NCBI GenBank assembly: GCA_036867785.1
Contig: CP145412.1
Location: 1-64,000 of the forward strand
Origin: Plasmodiophora brassicae
Lineage: Eukaryota; Endomyxa: Phytomyxea; Phytomyxea; Plasmodiophorida
Length of the DNA stretch: 64,000 nucleotides
Reading direction: 5' to 3'
Position 1 is the first letter of the stretch. The number at the start of each line of letters is the position of its first letter. The position numbers and the translations under genes are program-made. The notes beneath the pieces were generated by a model. That model saw only the letters and a list, made by a program, of their open reading frames with translations, did not search any database and was not told the DNA's origin. This document shows, in pieces, positions 9,793-19,934 of the stretch.

Positions 9793-10968
9793 ATATTCTT
9801 GCACTGGGCGCTTCGGATTGCTGCGATATTTCAGCAAGGAGGGCGGCGGTTCATCGACGCCAGGCAGGCATCCACATGTCGAGGCGACGGCCACGTGTGC
9901 TTGGTGGGTCTGCCCTCTCAGTGCTTGGAGCGGCGCGCGCGAGCGATTGCTGTCATCCGAGGGCGGGCCTGCAGGGCGCCGCTCAGCTGCGGATCAGGTC
10001 AGCACGACGCTTCCATGAGCAGTCTATATATGTCGGCAGGGAGGACTGCTGCCCTGCTCGTGTTCATGGTGGAAAGGCGGGAGATGTTGAGGTCATATGT
10101 ATCCAAAGCATGTTGTGCCTGGGCGCAAGTGCGAAATGCAACGACACGTTCTTCTCTTGGAGATACAGATCGTTTGCTGGCGCTGCATGTGGGGCCGCAG
10201 ACAGAAGGAGGCGCGTCCTGTCAAGCACGGGTTAGAGGGGGGCCTGGCTCTGTGCGTCAGACGACGAATTGCACCTGTCACGGCGGTGCAGGACCTTACG
10301 ACTCGGGCGCGTCGATAGGCTTTCCTGCAGGACGTGTTGTTCTTGTAGTGGGTGCGTCGTCCCGCGTCGCTGGTCGGCGCGGGCGCGGGCAGGCGCGTCT
10401 GGACGTGGATGATAGGCGATTTGCGACGCCGAACCACAACGGCATGTCGGTCGGCCGTGCACGACAATGCAGTGGCCGGCGTTCGCGACCCGCAGCGATG
10501 ACTTGTGATCGGTCGCGCCGACGGCGCACAACGGAGCCGGCGCCTCCTTCAGGTTCTTGACCGGCGTCCGCCGTCATGCGATGGTTGAATACAGTCCCCG
10601 TATCAGGCTCATGTATGGACTCGACACAATGTATATATATCGCACACATCGGCACAATCGCAAGCGACTCGTTCGCGATCGATGTCGTTCCGCACAACCA
10701 GTCGACTACGACCTGGCCTAGGGCCTGGCGAGAACGTCTGCAAACTGGGTCACTGGATGCGAGGCGTTGCTGGGAATCTGCCACGATCAACTGTACCACA
10801 TGTGTGCTGCGATGCCTGGTATGACTGCACTGCTCAGCTGGTCTGACCGGAGGTTGACACGCAGGTAGGCGCGAGGCTGGTGTCCTCGATCTGCAAAGGG
10901 TGATGCGTCCTGCACGGATGTCGGCGATCTCCTGCCGTTGAGTGCCGGTGCTGCGCGCGACTTCGACC

Positions 10969-13440
10969 TCATTTGATTGTATTGAACGGTTCTGGTTGTG
11001 GCAATATGCCGGCAGGGATGGTGTCGGGACGTCGTCGGTGGCAGGGCGGCGTGCGCATGTCGAGGGCTAACAACTGGCGCTGGGAACGACGGGCCTGATG
11101 TATGATACGCTCGACAGACTGGCGCTCTGTATGGAAGCAGACGTGGAGCTCAGCGACGCCCTTGGATGGTGTGCCTGCCCATCGGCGCACGGTGCAGGGC
11201 ACTGGCGCACGCCCTCGATTGCCAATGTCGACAGGGGGCCAGGACGCCGCCACAGAAGTGATGCTGGCTCCGTCCAGCCTAGGCAGGGTGACGGCTGCCT
11301 TGCGGGGACTGTTTGTCGACTTGAGACGGCGGAGGACGGCACGAGTGCCCTTTGAACATGAAGCTCCGTGCTTCAGGCGAACAAACATTCTTCTCCTGGA
11401 GGTGAAGGACGTCCTCCCAGACGAGCTTAACGCGACGGCAAGCATCCATCAGGGCGTGCTGCGGTCATAGTGGCACCGGGAACGCGACGGCAGATGTCCA
11501 GGGCGATATATGTGTTGCGTTCGAAGTGGGTGCGATGACCCGTGTCGGTGGTCGGAGAGTCGTCGCGGCGATGGACGTGAAACGTTCGCAGGAAATATGG
11601 GCTACCAGCGCTGTGCCACGTGCGTTTGACGAGGCACAAACCTGACTGGGGTTGCTCGTCTTGCCTGATCTACTATGGTTCACACACATGCGGCGCCGAT
11701 GTCGGCGACGGGCACTGCTCCCTCTCCCAGTTTCATCGAATGCTGTCGCGCGGTGCTGGCTAACGCCAGGACAACCTGCAGGCAAGACGTACGCGTGTGT
11801 CGACCTGGTCTGCTTGTAATTCAAACGGTTCTGGTTCAGGCAGATGTCGGCAGGGATGGTGGCAGGTCGTCGACGGTGGCAGACGTTTCCATGTCGGGCA
11901 GTAGTAACGGGCGAAACTGCCCTGCTGGACGACCTGCAGGACAGGAACACGCTGCTCGCTGGCATACGGGAAGCCTGGCGACGCCCTTGGTTGGCCGTCC
12001 CGTCGGCGATGCATGGTGCAGAGCACGGGCGCGTCGGACCAAATGCAACGATCGGCGGGCAGTCAGGACGCCGCCCCAGTCCTCGAGAAGGCTATGTCAC
12101 TGGTCGGCGGCGACGTCGGCCCGGGTGCAGGCAGGCGCGACGTCAGGGACGACCTGCGCCGTGTGATGCCGAACACAACGGAATGTCGGGCGGCCTTGCA
12201 GGACGACGCAGAGGACGGCTTTCGCGACTTGCAGCGACGACGCGTAGACGATCGCGCCGAGATGGGGCATGGCGCAGAGGACCATCCTGCTGATCTTCCA
12301 CGCGCGCAGCCTCGGTTGCTTGACATACGTCGGTCCGAGCAGGAACTCCGTCCGGCGGCAGGTCGACGAACACACGATCGACGTCGCGGCGTTCCTCCAG
12401 TCGCTGAACGCCGGCGCCATCGAATGGGGAGGCTTCGCGCACGAACTTTGCCTGATCGGCGCTGTCGGGGGTGATCTCAACGAGGTCGGGTGCGCGACCA
12501 AGCCCACCTTCGAGGTCGTTCGGATGGCGATCGGGCTCGCCGTTCTCACGTTTCCTCAATGCGTCTTGGTGCATTATCAGCACGTGTCCGACGATCGACA
12601 GGATCCTGTCGTCGAAGGACCTCGAAGGTGAGCTTGGTCGCGCACCCGACCTCGCTGAGATTGCCCCGACAACGCCAATCACAACGTTTGTCGTGGGCGA
12701 AGTCTTCCCATTCGATGATGCCGGCGTTCAGTGACTTGAGGAGCGCCGTGAGGAGAGCCGCGACGTCGACCTGCCGCCCGGCGGAATTCCTGTTCGGACC
12801 AAGATACGTCAAGGAACCAAGGCTGCGCTCATGGTAGAATCATCAGGATGATCGTCTGCTCCAGGTCCCCTTTGGACAGATCGACCGGCGACGGCCAGTG
12901 TCCGGACACGTCCTTGACCAGTTTCGTGCGGGACGGTTCACGCGTTAGATGTCGTCACGGTTGTCGGCGTACAGGGTCATTGGCTAGAAGGTATTGTGGG
13001 CAGAGTTCCGACTGAAATCTGTGTGGTCGTAGGCGGCCGCGTTGGCCCGCGGCGCCGGTCGACGACGACCACGGTGAGGACGCAAGCAGGGCAGACAGGC
13101 GCGACAGGTCGTTGGCGACACGCGAGGTGCGAGTCCTGTGCAGAACGTGTGAGGACCTGGTCCTTTGCATTAGACAACATTCCGTACCCGTGCATGGCGT
13201 TGGCCCAGAAGTGTTCGGCGCGTCGGCAGACGTCCTGCGGGATGCTTTACGATGCCGCAATAGTCGCTGGTACGGCGATCAGACGCCTCGGGACGTCGAC
13301 GACTTGCGACATGCGATGCCGAACACAACGCAGGCTGGCAGGCAGGCACCGCTCGACGCGCAGACAGGGAGGTCGGCGACAACCTTGGCTGGTCAGCCAG
13401 CCATCGTCGCATGGTGCAGGGCTGGAGCGCGTCATGCCAA
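10969..13440. repeat. Diverged dispersed repeat family, several copies
   Basis: Segments 10969-11280 and about 11805-12080 align in the same order: AACGGTTCTGG, then GGCAGGGATGGTG, then GACGCCCTTGG, then ATGGTGCAG or CGGTGCAGGGCA. Parts of the same unit recur at about 9600-9690, 13340-13440 and, with GATGCCGAACACAACG, at 10425, 12160 and 13315. The copies differ by many substitutions and indels. The original element or gene is not recognisable. Confidence 0.55.
12272..12862. repeat. Inverted duplication of a ~250-bp segment
   Basis: The left arm (about 12272-12522) and right arm (about 12618-12862) are diverged reverse complements. Translating the plus strand of the left arm and the minus strand of the right gives the same peptide family: YVGPSRNSVRRQVD versus YLGPNRNSAGRQVD, then QSLNAGAIEW versus KSLNAGIIEW, then EVGCATKPTFEV versus EVGCATKLTFEV. 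So a piece of a protein-coding gene was copied in inverted orientation. The protein is not recognised. Confidence 0.7.
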
Positions 13441-14290
13441 ATCGTAGCAAACGTCGGACGACGAGTGCGTCACCTGGCCTGCGCCACGTTGTACACGTCC
13501 CGCTTCGAGTCAGGAGACGGCAGACCTGTGACGTCCAGCGCGTCAGAGGACGCCTGGATGACTGTGCAGCAGGCGATGACTTGTACCTATCCTTGAGGTG
13601 CAGTGCGATCACGAAGACGTGTCGGAAACGTCGCCTGGAGTCCAGCAGACCGTATTGAGGTCGTTGTGGTCGCGTTGACCCGTGCCTCTGTTCGGCGGCG
13701 ACGTCGTCGCGAACGTACAGGGCAGGCAGGCGCATCTGGGCCAGGACGACTAATTGTGCCGACCGGGCGGCAGTGTACGTTGTCGCCGTTGGCGGCAGCG
13801 TCGTTTCTGCGGCGCTGACGACGCCCACCTCGGAGTGGGCACCTGCTCGGCACGGTCCCATTCACAGCAGTCCGCCGCCAGCCTCCGCAGACACGGCATG
13901 TGCCCCGGCATGGAGCGAAGCGCCAATAGAACGGTTAAACGGGGACCTTCGATCCGCGTGTTTAGGTGCCGATGGTTTCTTGTTGTCACCTGTCAGGAGG
14001 GCCAGCCGATATCATTTTATGACCGGTCGCTGTCACTCGAATCGGCCACGGGACGCTAGCCAACCGATGGCCGTGATGCTTGGCAGACACGTGCAGCTGG
14101 AGCGCCTGTGGACGATATAGCTCCAGGCGCTGCATGTCCAGCCGTTCAACCAGCCGCGTCCCGTGGCGCGTTGTGCTGGCGAAGACGCATACGCCGTCCT
14201 CTCGTGGATCTGCAACCGGTACCCGGGCTGCAGGGCAGCGACGGGCGTTACCCGACGTCCCGGTTCCACCTGGCGCGTTGCGTCGCGTCC

Positions 14291-14728
14291 ATGCGCCTGC
14301 TGCACCCGCTTCTCTTCTGGCGGGTTCGGCTGATGCATCCTGGGCGGCCGGACTACCACAATGTACTCGGTTACGTTTCAATCCAACTCCAAGACTACGA
14401 CATCCTGCTAGGACATGAACCTGACGCGGCCGACTCGACGACGGTGCCATGCATCATGCCGACCTGGCGGGATCCGACCTTCCGGTTGAGTGGCCGTCAG
14501 CGTCGGTGGATGCACGTGCTGGGCACGGCGATCCGGGCAACCGTCGCCAAGTGCCTGCACGGGGCGCCGTTGTCGATTTCGGCCCAGGGCGTCGCGGCGC
14601 TGGCCGGCCCGGCTTCCATCGCGTTCGTCGAGCCCGAGAACGAGGCCGCCACCGTCGCCGCCGACGAGGACGACAACGTGCAAGACCAGGCGTTCGGGGA
14701 CGCCAGCAATGGCTGGCACCCGCCGTGA
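14291..14728 (+). CDS. Unknown protein or fragment
   Basis: A 145-codon open frame from ATG 14291, continuing a longer open frame that starts near 14108. It has an arginine-rich start, a central DYHNVLGYVSIQLQDYDILL stretch and an acidic C-terminus (ENEAATVAADEDDNVQDQ). The amino-acid make-up looks more protein-like than the surrounding shadow frames, but no family is recognised. It lies between the left inverted repeat and the broken kinase copy. It may be a remnant of a larger gene. Confidence 0.3.
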   Translation: MRLLHPLLFWRVRLMHPGRPDYHNVLGYVSIQLQDYDILLGHEPDAADSTTVPCIMPTWRDPTFRLSGRQRRWMHVLGTAIRATVAKCLHGAPLSISAQGVAALAGPASIAFVEPENEAATVAADEDDNVQDQAFGDASNGWHPP

Positions 14729-14759
14729 CCGGCCCGCCGCCCGCGCCGCTCTACTGAGC

Positions 14760-15160
14760 GCGCGCTGCCGTGTTAAAGATCTGTCCCCACGCTCCCCAAC
14801 CCGGCCGTCGTAGCGGGCGCTGTCGTTCCGGTCGAGCTGGTCGACGTCGATCGGATCTTCCCTACCAAATACGTCCTCAACTCCGAGTGCAGGATGTGGA
14901 AGCTCTCGACGATTCACACAACGATGTCGGGCGCAAGCTCGTCGAACACGTCGTACAGTAAACGGTTACGAATGCCCCACAGGGCCGGATCGACTCGACG
15001 AGGCGACCGTCAGCGAACGTTCACACTCTCCAAGATGGCAACGAGCTGCTTGCTCAGCGCTCAGGTGGACTCCAGGGTGGTCGATGGAATCCAGGACGAT
15101 AAATATCGACCGTCAGACCGTTATTATTGCTGTCGTGCGCCATGCCATCATCCCACGAGC
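14760..15160 (-). pseudogene. Broken partial copy of the adjacent kinase gene
   Basis: Bases 14802-14857 are an almost exact copy of 16388-16440 inside the kinase gene. On the minus strand both encode DPIDVDQLDRNDSARYDGR. Further 5' on the minus strand (14858-15160) short open pieces such as LLYDVFDELAPDIV and FHILHSELRTYL lie in a frame interrupted by stops and have no counterpart in the intact gene, so the donor was probably a different paralogue. It lies just past the 3' end of the kinase gene. Confidence 0.55.
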
Positions 15161-15241
15161 AGGACAGGACCTGCCTCTGAACGAGCACCTTTCAAATATT
15201 CAGGTCGACGTCTGGGCGCACGTCTTGACCGGTCGAACGCG

Positions 15242-17620
15242 TTACGGCACGGGGGACCCGTCCAGGTGGGACGCCTCGTCGCGCGTCCTGGACGAGACTG
15301 GGACGCTTCCGGGTGGCCGTTCGGTGCCCTCTCCGTTCCGGGGCCATCCGGGCAGGTGCCTCTCGATCTTCCACTCCGTCAGCACCTGCACCTCGTCGTC
15401 GTGCAGGCGACGATCGCCGACTTGCAGATGGTACGCGAACACCAGCAACTGGCCGAGCAGGGCGCCGAACAGGTGTCCAACGTCGCGACGGCGCCCGTAC
15501 TCGTCCTCGGCGGCGTTGATCCAGTACAGAGCGCACGCGCCCAGGCTCCAACGGTCCGACGCGAACGTGTACCGGCGCTCGGGCGCCAGTGCCTCCGGGG
15601 CGATGAACCCGTCGGTGCCATACAGGACGCCGTCGCCGCCGTCCACCAGGTCGGACGCGCGGCAGGCGGCGTCGAAATCGGTGAGGCGCCACCGACGGTC
15701 CTCCATTGAGTACATGAGGTTGTTGACGGAGATGTCCCGGTGCACGATGCCGGCGCGTTCCATCGTCTGCAACGCGTCCAGACCGTCGACGAACAATCGA
15801 ATCAGGACGGCGGCCATGCCCGCCAGCGACAGATCGGCCAGGTTGATACGATCCAGGCGTTGCTCGACGAACACGATGCCGGCGTCGCCCCGGTCCTCGA
15901 CAAGGCGGACGACGCCCGGGCCCTGTGCCGCTCGCAGCAGGTCGATCTCGAGCTGCCTGCTCTTCGGCTTTCTTTTGACGGCGACGCGGGACCCGTCCGG
16001 CCGCCGCAGAAGGCACACCGACACGCCCGACGACGAGTCGAATTCGGCCTCAACGATGTCCCGGGTGCGAGGGCGCTTCGGCGGACTCTGTGACGACGGC
16101 CCCGAGGAACGTTGCGAGGAACGCGCCGATGAGCGCAGCGGGTCTGTGTGCCGGCAGACGCCCGGCGTCGAATGAGCATGACTGGATCTCGAGCGCGGCG
16201 GCGACCTGAACGTCTTCGGATAGGGGAACGGCGGCGACAGGTCGGCCTTGTGGTCGTCGAGCAGGCGGTCGTACTCGGCAGCGTACTGACGGACGGCGTC
16301 GGCAAAAGTGAACAGCGGGCGAAGGTACTCCAGCTTGACGGTGCCGTCTTCGGCAAAGACGCGGGCACTGGGCCCTCGGACCGAACGGCCGTCGTAGCGG
16401 GCGCTGTCGTTCCGGTCGAGCTGGTCGACGTCGATCGGATCACCGGGCGGGACGACCAGCGGAACCGGATCCTGCTCCACGTCGTTGCCGAACAGATCAA
16501 ACGACGGCAACGGGTGCAGGACGAGCGAGGCGCGCACAGTCTCGTCCGACTTGTCACGGTCGTCCTCGTCGGCGAGGTCTGGGACCAGAACATACGGCTG
16601 AGCTTGGCCACCGCCACACAGCAGACCGAAGACGCGTAGCCGGGCGCGATCGTCGCGAGGCGCTTGGCGCAGGACGCCCAGCTGAGCGATGAGGGAGGCG
16701 GCCATGTCGACAGCCATCTTCCGGAAGTCCTTGTGGTCGCAGTCTTCCATCACGTCGTGCGCGCCGATCTCGGCCAGCAATATGGGGAGACGACGGGCGC
16801 GCCGCATCGGATCATCGTTGCCGGTCACCGGCGTCGCCGACAGCGTCACCGCGTAGTCGACGAACTGGTCAGGAAACCCGTCCAGCACCTTGGCAAGCGC
16901 AAACTCGACATGCGAGAAGATGCTGGGCGATTGCGATTCGGGGACGCGCAACGCCGCGTCCAGCACGCGATCCCACACCCGGCCGTGGAATTGGAGCTCG
17001 GGGCGGCAGAGCGGGCTCGGGACGAAAGTCCTGAGCGGCAGCGCGGCCAGCAGGTACGCGATCGTGACGCTCAGGTTGCTGTTGTGGCTCGGGCGCAGGA
17101 TGTGGCTGGCAGAGAATGAGAAATCACGGTCGGGCATGGCGGCCTCGTGCAGGTCGTCGGGCATTGGTAGTTGGAGCGGGGAGAACCGCCTCTGCGAATC
17201 AAACAGGCCGGCGAGAGCAAACGCCGCCATGTGGACGACCCCGTACCCGGCTAAGGAGTGCGCTCTGGCCACCGAAACGATCTTGTAGGGTGCGCCTCGA
17301 CGGCGAGGATTCGCTGCCAGATACGTCGACGCCACATCTGTCGCGACCACGGCAATGCTGCCGCACGTGAACGGGACGGCAGGCAACGGTGCGGGCCGAT
17401 GCAGGCACGAATAGAAGTTGTCGATGAACGCGGTCCGGCCCTCGCTGGGCGCCTCGTCATCCCAGACGAAGCAATCGTGAAGGTTATCTCGTTTCTGGTC
17501 TCGAAGGAAACGGCCGCCAAGGCTGCCAATGAGACGAGCCCGCCCTTGGCTGAGGTCGCGTACGACGACGGCGACCTCCTGGGCTGTCGTCGTGTCGGTG
17601 ATGCGTCTGTTGCAGTCCAT
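15242..17620 (-). CDS. Protein kinase of the fungal FunK1/Crinkler type
   Basis: A 792-residue intronless frame. The C-terminal ~250 residues form a protein kinase: VAVKRK (lysine near 547), EIDLLRAA (helix C glutamate), VHRDISVNNLM (catalytic loop, near 623), LTDFDAAC (near 645; DFD in place of DFG), GFIAPEAL (APE) and SDRWSLGACALY. The HRDIS..N loop and the DFD are typical of FunK1 kinases and of kinase domains at the C-terminus of Crinkler-type effectors. Residues 1-420 have no recognised domain; a serine/arginine/proline-rich linker (about 455-510) joins the halves. No signal peptide is seen. The gene lies between long inverted repeats next to a damaged partial copy, a setting for a fast-evolving subtelomeric family. 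It is probably an active kinase because all catalytic residues are present; the substrate is unknown. Confidence 0.8.
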   Translation of the reverse strand: MDCNRRITDTTTAQEVAVVVRDLSQGRARLIGSLGGRFLRDQKRDNLHDCFVWDDEAPSEGRTAFIDNFYSCLHRPAPLPAVPFTCGSIAVVATDVASTYLAANPRRRGAPYKIVSVARAHSLAGYGVVHMAAFALAGLFDSQRRFSPLQLPMPDDLHEAAMPDRDFSFSASHILRPSHNSNLSVTIAYLLAALPLRTFVPSPLCRPELQFHGRVWDRVLDAALRVPESQSPSIFSHVEFALAKVLDGFPDQFVDYAVTLSATPVTGNDDPMRRARRLPILLAEIGAHDVMEDCDHKDFRKMAVDMAASLIAQLGVLRQAPRDDRARLRVFGLLCGGGQAQPYVLVPDLADEDDRDKSDETVRASLVLHPLPSFDLFGNDVEQDPVPLVVPPGDPIDVDQLDRNDSARYDGRSVRGPSARVFAEDGTVKLEYLRPLFTFADAVRQYAAEYDRLLDDHKADLSPPFPYPKTFRSPPRSRSSHAHSTPGVCRHTDPLRSSARSSQRSSGPSSQSPPKRPRTRDIVEAEFDSSSGVSVCLLRRPDGSRVAVKRKPKSRQLEIDLLRAAQGPGVVRLVEDRGDAGIVFVEQRLDRINLADLSLAGMAAVLIRLFVDGLDALQTMERAGIVHRDISVNNLMYSMEDRRWRLTDFDAACRASDLVDGGDGVLYGTDGFIAPEALAPERRYTFASDRWSLGACALYWINAAEDEYGRRRDVGHLFGALLGQLLVFAYHLQVGDRRLHDDEVQVLTEWKIERHLPGWPRNGEGTERPPGSVPVSSRTRDEASHLDGSPVP

Positions 17621-18200
17621 GTCGGTCGGGGTGCGGGCGGGCGGCGGCGGCGGGCGGCGGCGGGCGGCGGGCGGCGGCGGTATGCGAGTGCGGGCGGCAT
17701 CCCCGAGAGCCCCCTCCCCGAGTCCGCGTCACGCAACATCCCATGCAGCCCTCATCAAGGAACATTCCGGCACGGATCAGTCAGCACGTGCTGTTCAAGA
17801 CCGGTCGACGCACGGGCGGGCCACAGGTTGCGTCTGACCTGCACGCACTGCAGGTGCACCGGGACGGCCCAACCCGGAGGTGGCCCTGCGTGCACCAACG
17901 ATTACCGTCGAGTTGCACGTCGTTGCACCGTGTGGACATCCGGTGCGTGCGCTGACACCCAATCATACTAAATAAAGCAAGAAAAGGGCTGTTCGAGGAT
18001 GTGTTCACTTCAGACATGGCGTTGATTCTGGAGTTTTGCAAACAGGAGGCCAAAATGGGACCACGCGCGTGCTCTCGTCATGATGTTCCCAGCGGCCTAG
18101 CGCCCCCGATTACATATGCCAGAAGTATACTGGACCGAATTCGCTGCATCGTGAATGTATCGGACAGCGTTACTTTGTGGATAATGATTAATGAGTGAAT
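17621..18200. other. Upstream region of the kinase gene
   Basis: About 580 bp between the kinase start codon and the right inverted repeat. It contains a GGCGGC-rich low-complexity stretch (17639-17680) just upstream of the start, where a 5' UTR would lie, and an AT-richer patch around 17960-18190. No gene is supported. Confidence 0.5.
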
Positions 18201-18639
18201 AGGCCCTTCTGACAGGTGACAACCCGTGAAGCAAGAAGAAATCGCCAATCGGCAATCGGCATCCAAAAACGCGGGTCAAAGGTCCGTGCTTCTTTTAGGC
18301 GCTGGGCTCCGTGGTGGGTGTCGTCTGCGCGCGGCAGACGACACGACGACGCTGCCGCCAACGCCGCCTACGGCGACACCGTACACTGCCGCCCGATCGA
18401 CACCGTACGGCACAAGTCGTCCAGGCCCAGATGCGCCTGCCTGCCCTGTCCGCTCCACGGGTCAACGCGGCCACTACGACCTCAATACGGCTGCTGGACG
18501 CCAGGCGACGTTTCCGACACGTCTGCGATATCGCAATGTACCCAAATCCCCGTACCTTGACGTGCCGGGATCACTGAACGAAGTCGCCACACAAATGTAC
18601 TTGCCAATGCCACTCCCAGGCACGGTGATCCTCTGCAGT

Positions 18640-19490
18640 CGGAAGCGCCAGCAGGCGGCCAGCGGTCGCTTCTCCAACGGCGCTGTTGTCGATCGACATG
18701 CTGCGCGCCATCATTGTATGCATTCCGCCATTGATACCGCCGGACGCGATCGTTCCTCTGCAGTCGGACAAATCCCCGCATCTCGACGTGCCTGGATATC
18801 TAAACCAGGTCGCCAGACAAACGTACCTGCCCATGCCGCTCCCAGGCACGGTGACAGGTCGAACGAACATTAACGCCATCTTCAACACGTTGACCGCAAT
18901 CCAAGCGGTCAATCACGCCAAGCACGGGACGCTGGAGGGCAGAAAAGACCGGGTCGTCGACTGGCATTCGATGTACACCGACCCCCGTTGCTCCGTCCTT
19001 TACCAACGACCGGCTCACGACATGCTGCTCGGCCAGCGAAATGGCCGGCCTCTATGCGAACGAAGAGCCTGGCCATTTCGCTGGCCAAGCAGCACCGTGT
19101 CGTGAGTCGGTCGTTGGTACAGGACCGAGCAATGCGGGTCGGTGTACATCGAATGCCAGTCGACGACCTGGTCTTTTCTGCCCTCCAGCGTCCCGTGCTT
19201 GGCGTGATTAACCGCTTGGATTGCGGTCAACGTGTTGAAGATGATGTTGACGTTCTTCCGACCTGTCACCGTGCCGGGGAAAGGCATGGGCAGGTAGGTT
19301 GGTCTGGCGACCTGGTTTAGAGATCCAGGCACGTCGAGATGCGGGATTTCAGGTCCTGAATTGCTTGGAATCTGTCCGACTGCAGAGGAACGATCGCGTC
19401 CAGCGGTATCAATGGCGGAATGCATACAACGATGGCGCGCAGCATGTCGATCAAGCGACCGCTGGCCGCCTGCTGGCGCTCTATATCTGT
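18640..19490. repeat. Long near-perfect inverted repeat (~0.85 kb hairpin)
   Basis: The left arm (about 18640-19043) and right arm (about 19068-19490) are reverse complements with a short centre (about 19044-19067). At the centre CCAGCGAAATGGCC meets GGCCATTTCGCTGG. The arms differ by scattered substitutions plus one ~36-bp stretch present only in the right arm (near 19335-19375). Each arm, read inward, keeps the same open peptide (NQVARQTYLPMP versus NQVARPTYLPMP; AIQAVNHAKHGTLEGRKD in both). A third partial direct copy of the module lies at about 18545-18625. Transcription through it would give a long double-stranded RNA. Confidence 0.85.
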
Positions 19491-19784
19491 AATCTGCTCC
19501 GTGCTTGGTCCAACGTTCGTGTTCACGTTTCCCCTGCGCATCGTCGGTGATTCGTATCTGGTCCACCACCAGTTCACCGTGCCACCTGCTCTCATGTTGA
19601 ACATCGTCAATGTCTTCGAAATGAAATATATTTCCGGGTTATGCTTTAGGAGAGGGTCAAGCCCAGGAATTCGATGACTGGCCAGCAATGGAAGGGGCCA
19701 CACTTGGCCGCCATGGTGCCGTGCTCGTCTCAGTCTACTATGCATGCCGTTGATCGTTGACGGAAGTCGCAACAACGGCGCCAC
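19317..19784 (-). CDS. Unknown protein fragment reading into the hairpin
   Basis: A 155-codon minus frame beginning outside the hairpin and ending in its right arm. The middle part (MFNMRAGGTVNWWWTRY, then EQITDIERQQAASGRLIDML) looks protein-like with a helical segment. The frame stops just where the conserved arm peptide (LDVPGSLNQVARPTYL) begins in another frame, so the gene is either frameshifted or spliced. No family is recognised. It may be a relic of a subtelomeric gene whose 3' part was duplicated to form the hairpin. Confidence 0.3.
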   Translation of the reverse strand: MAPLLRLPSTINGMHSRLRRARHHGGQVWPLPLLASHRIPGLDPLLKHNPEIYFISKTLTMFNMRAGGTVNWWWTRYESPTMRRGNVNTNVGPSTEQITDIERQQAASGRLIDMLRAIVVCIPPLIPLDAIVPLQSDRFQAIQDLKSRISTCLDL

Positions 19785-19934
19785 ATCTCGTGTAAGCCCC
19801 AGGGGGTGAACGCAGCAGACGACCGGATCGGCAGTTCGTCACATAGGAGGGAGCCCGTGTGACGGGCTGCACAGCTGCTTTGACGACGGAGGAACCTCAG
19901 GAACCCTCAGTAGTAGTCCCTAATAAGGGTGACG

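Larger units (their letters stand above)
8121..13594. other. Gene-poor subtelomeric repeat region
   Basis: About 5.5 kb without a gene I can support. Both strands hold short overlapping open frames with no family motifs. The region is built from diverged, rearranged repeat copies: a palindrome (9133-9219), a terminal-inverted-repeat element (9451-9792), copies of a dispersed repeat (about 9.6-13.5 kb) and an inverted duplication (12272-12862), listed separately. A minus frame at 8540-9133 is the longest open stretch, is cysteine- and arginine-rich, and is probably a gene relic or chance. Confidence 0.6.
13595..18543. mobile_element. Segment bounded by long diverged inverted repeats, carrying a kinase gene
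   Basis: The sequence at about 13595-14005 is repeated in reverse complement at about 18201-18543, with many substitutions and indels. Shared landmarks are GACAGGTGACAAC (inner end), CGCTGCCGCCAACG, GCCCAGATGCGCCTGCCTGCCCTGT and CCAGGCGACGTTTCCGACACGTCT (outer end). The enclosed DNA holds the kinase gene, a broken second copy of part of it and one unknown ORF. This could be a non-autonomous DNA element that captured a kinase gene, or two inverted copies of a subtelomeric repeat that flank it by chance. No target-site duplication was found. Confidence 0.4.
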
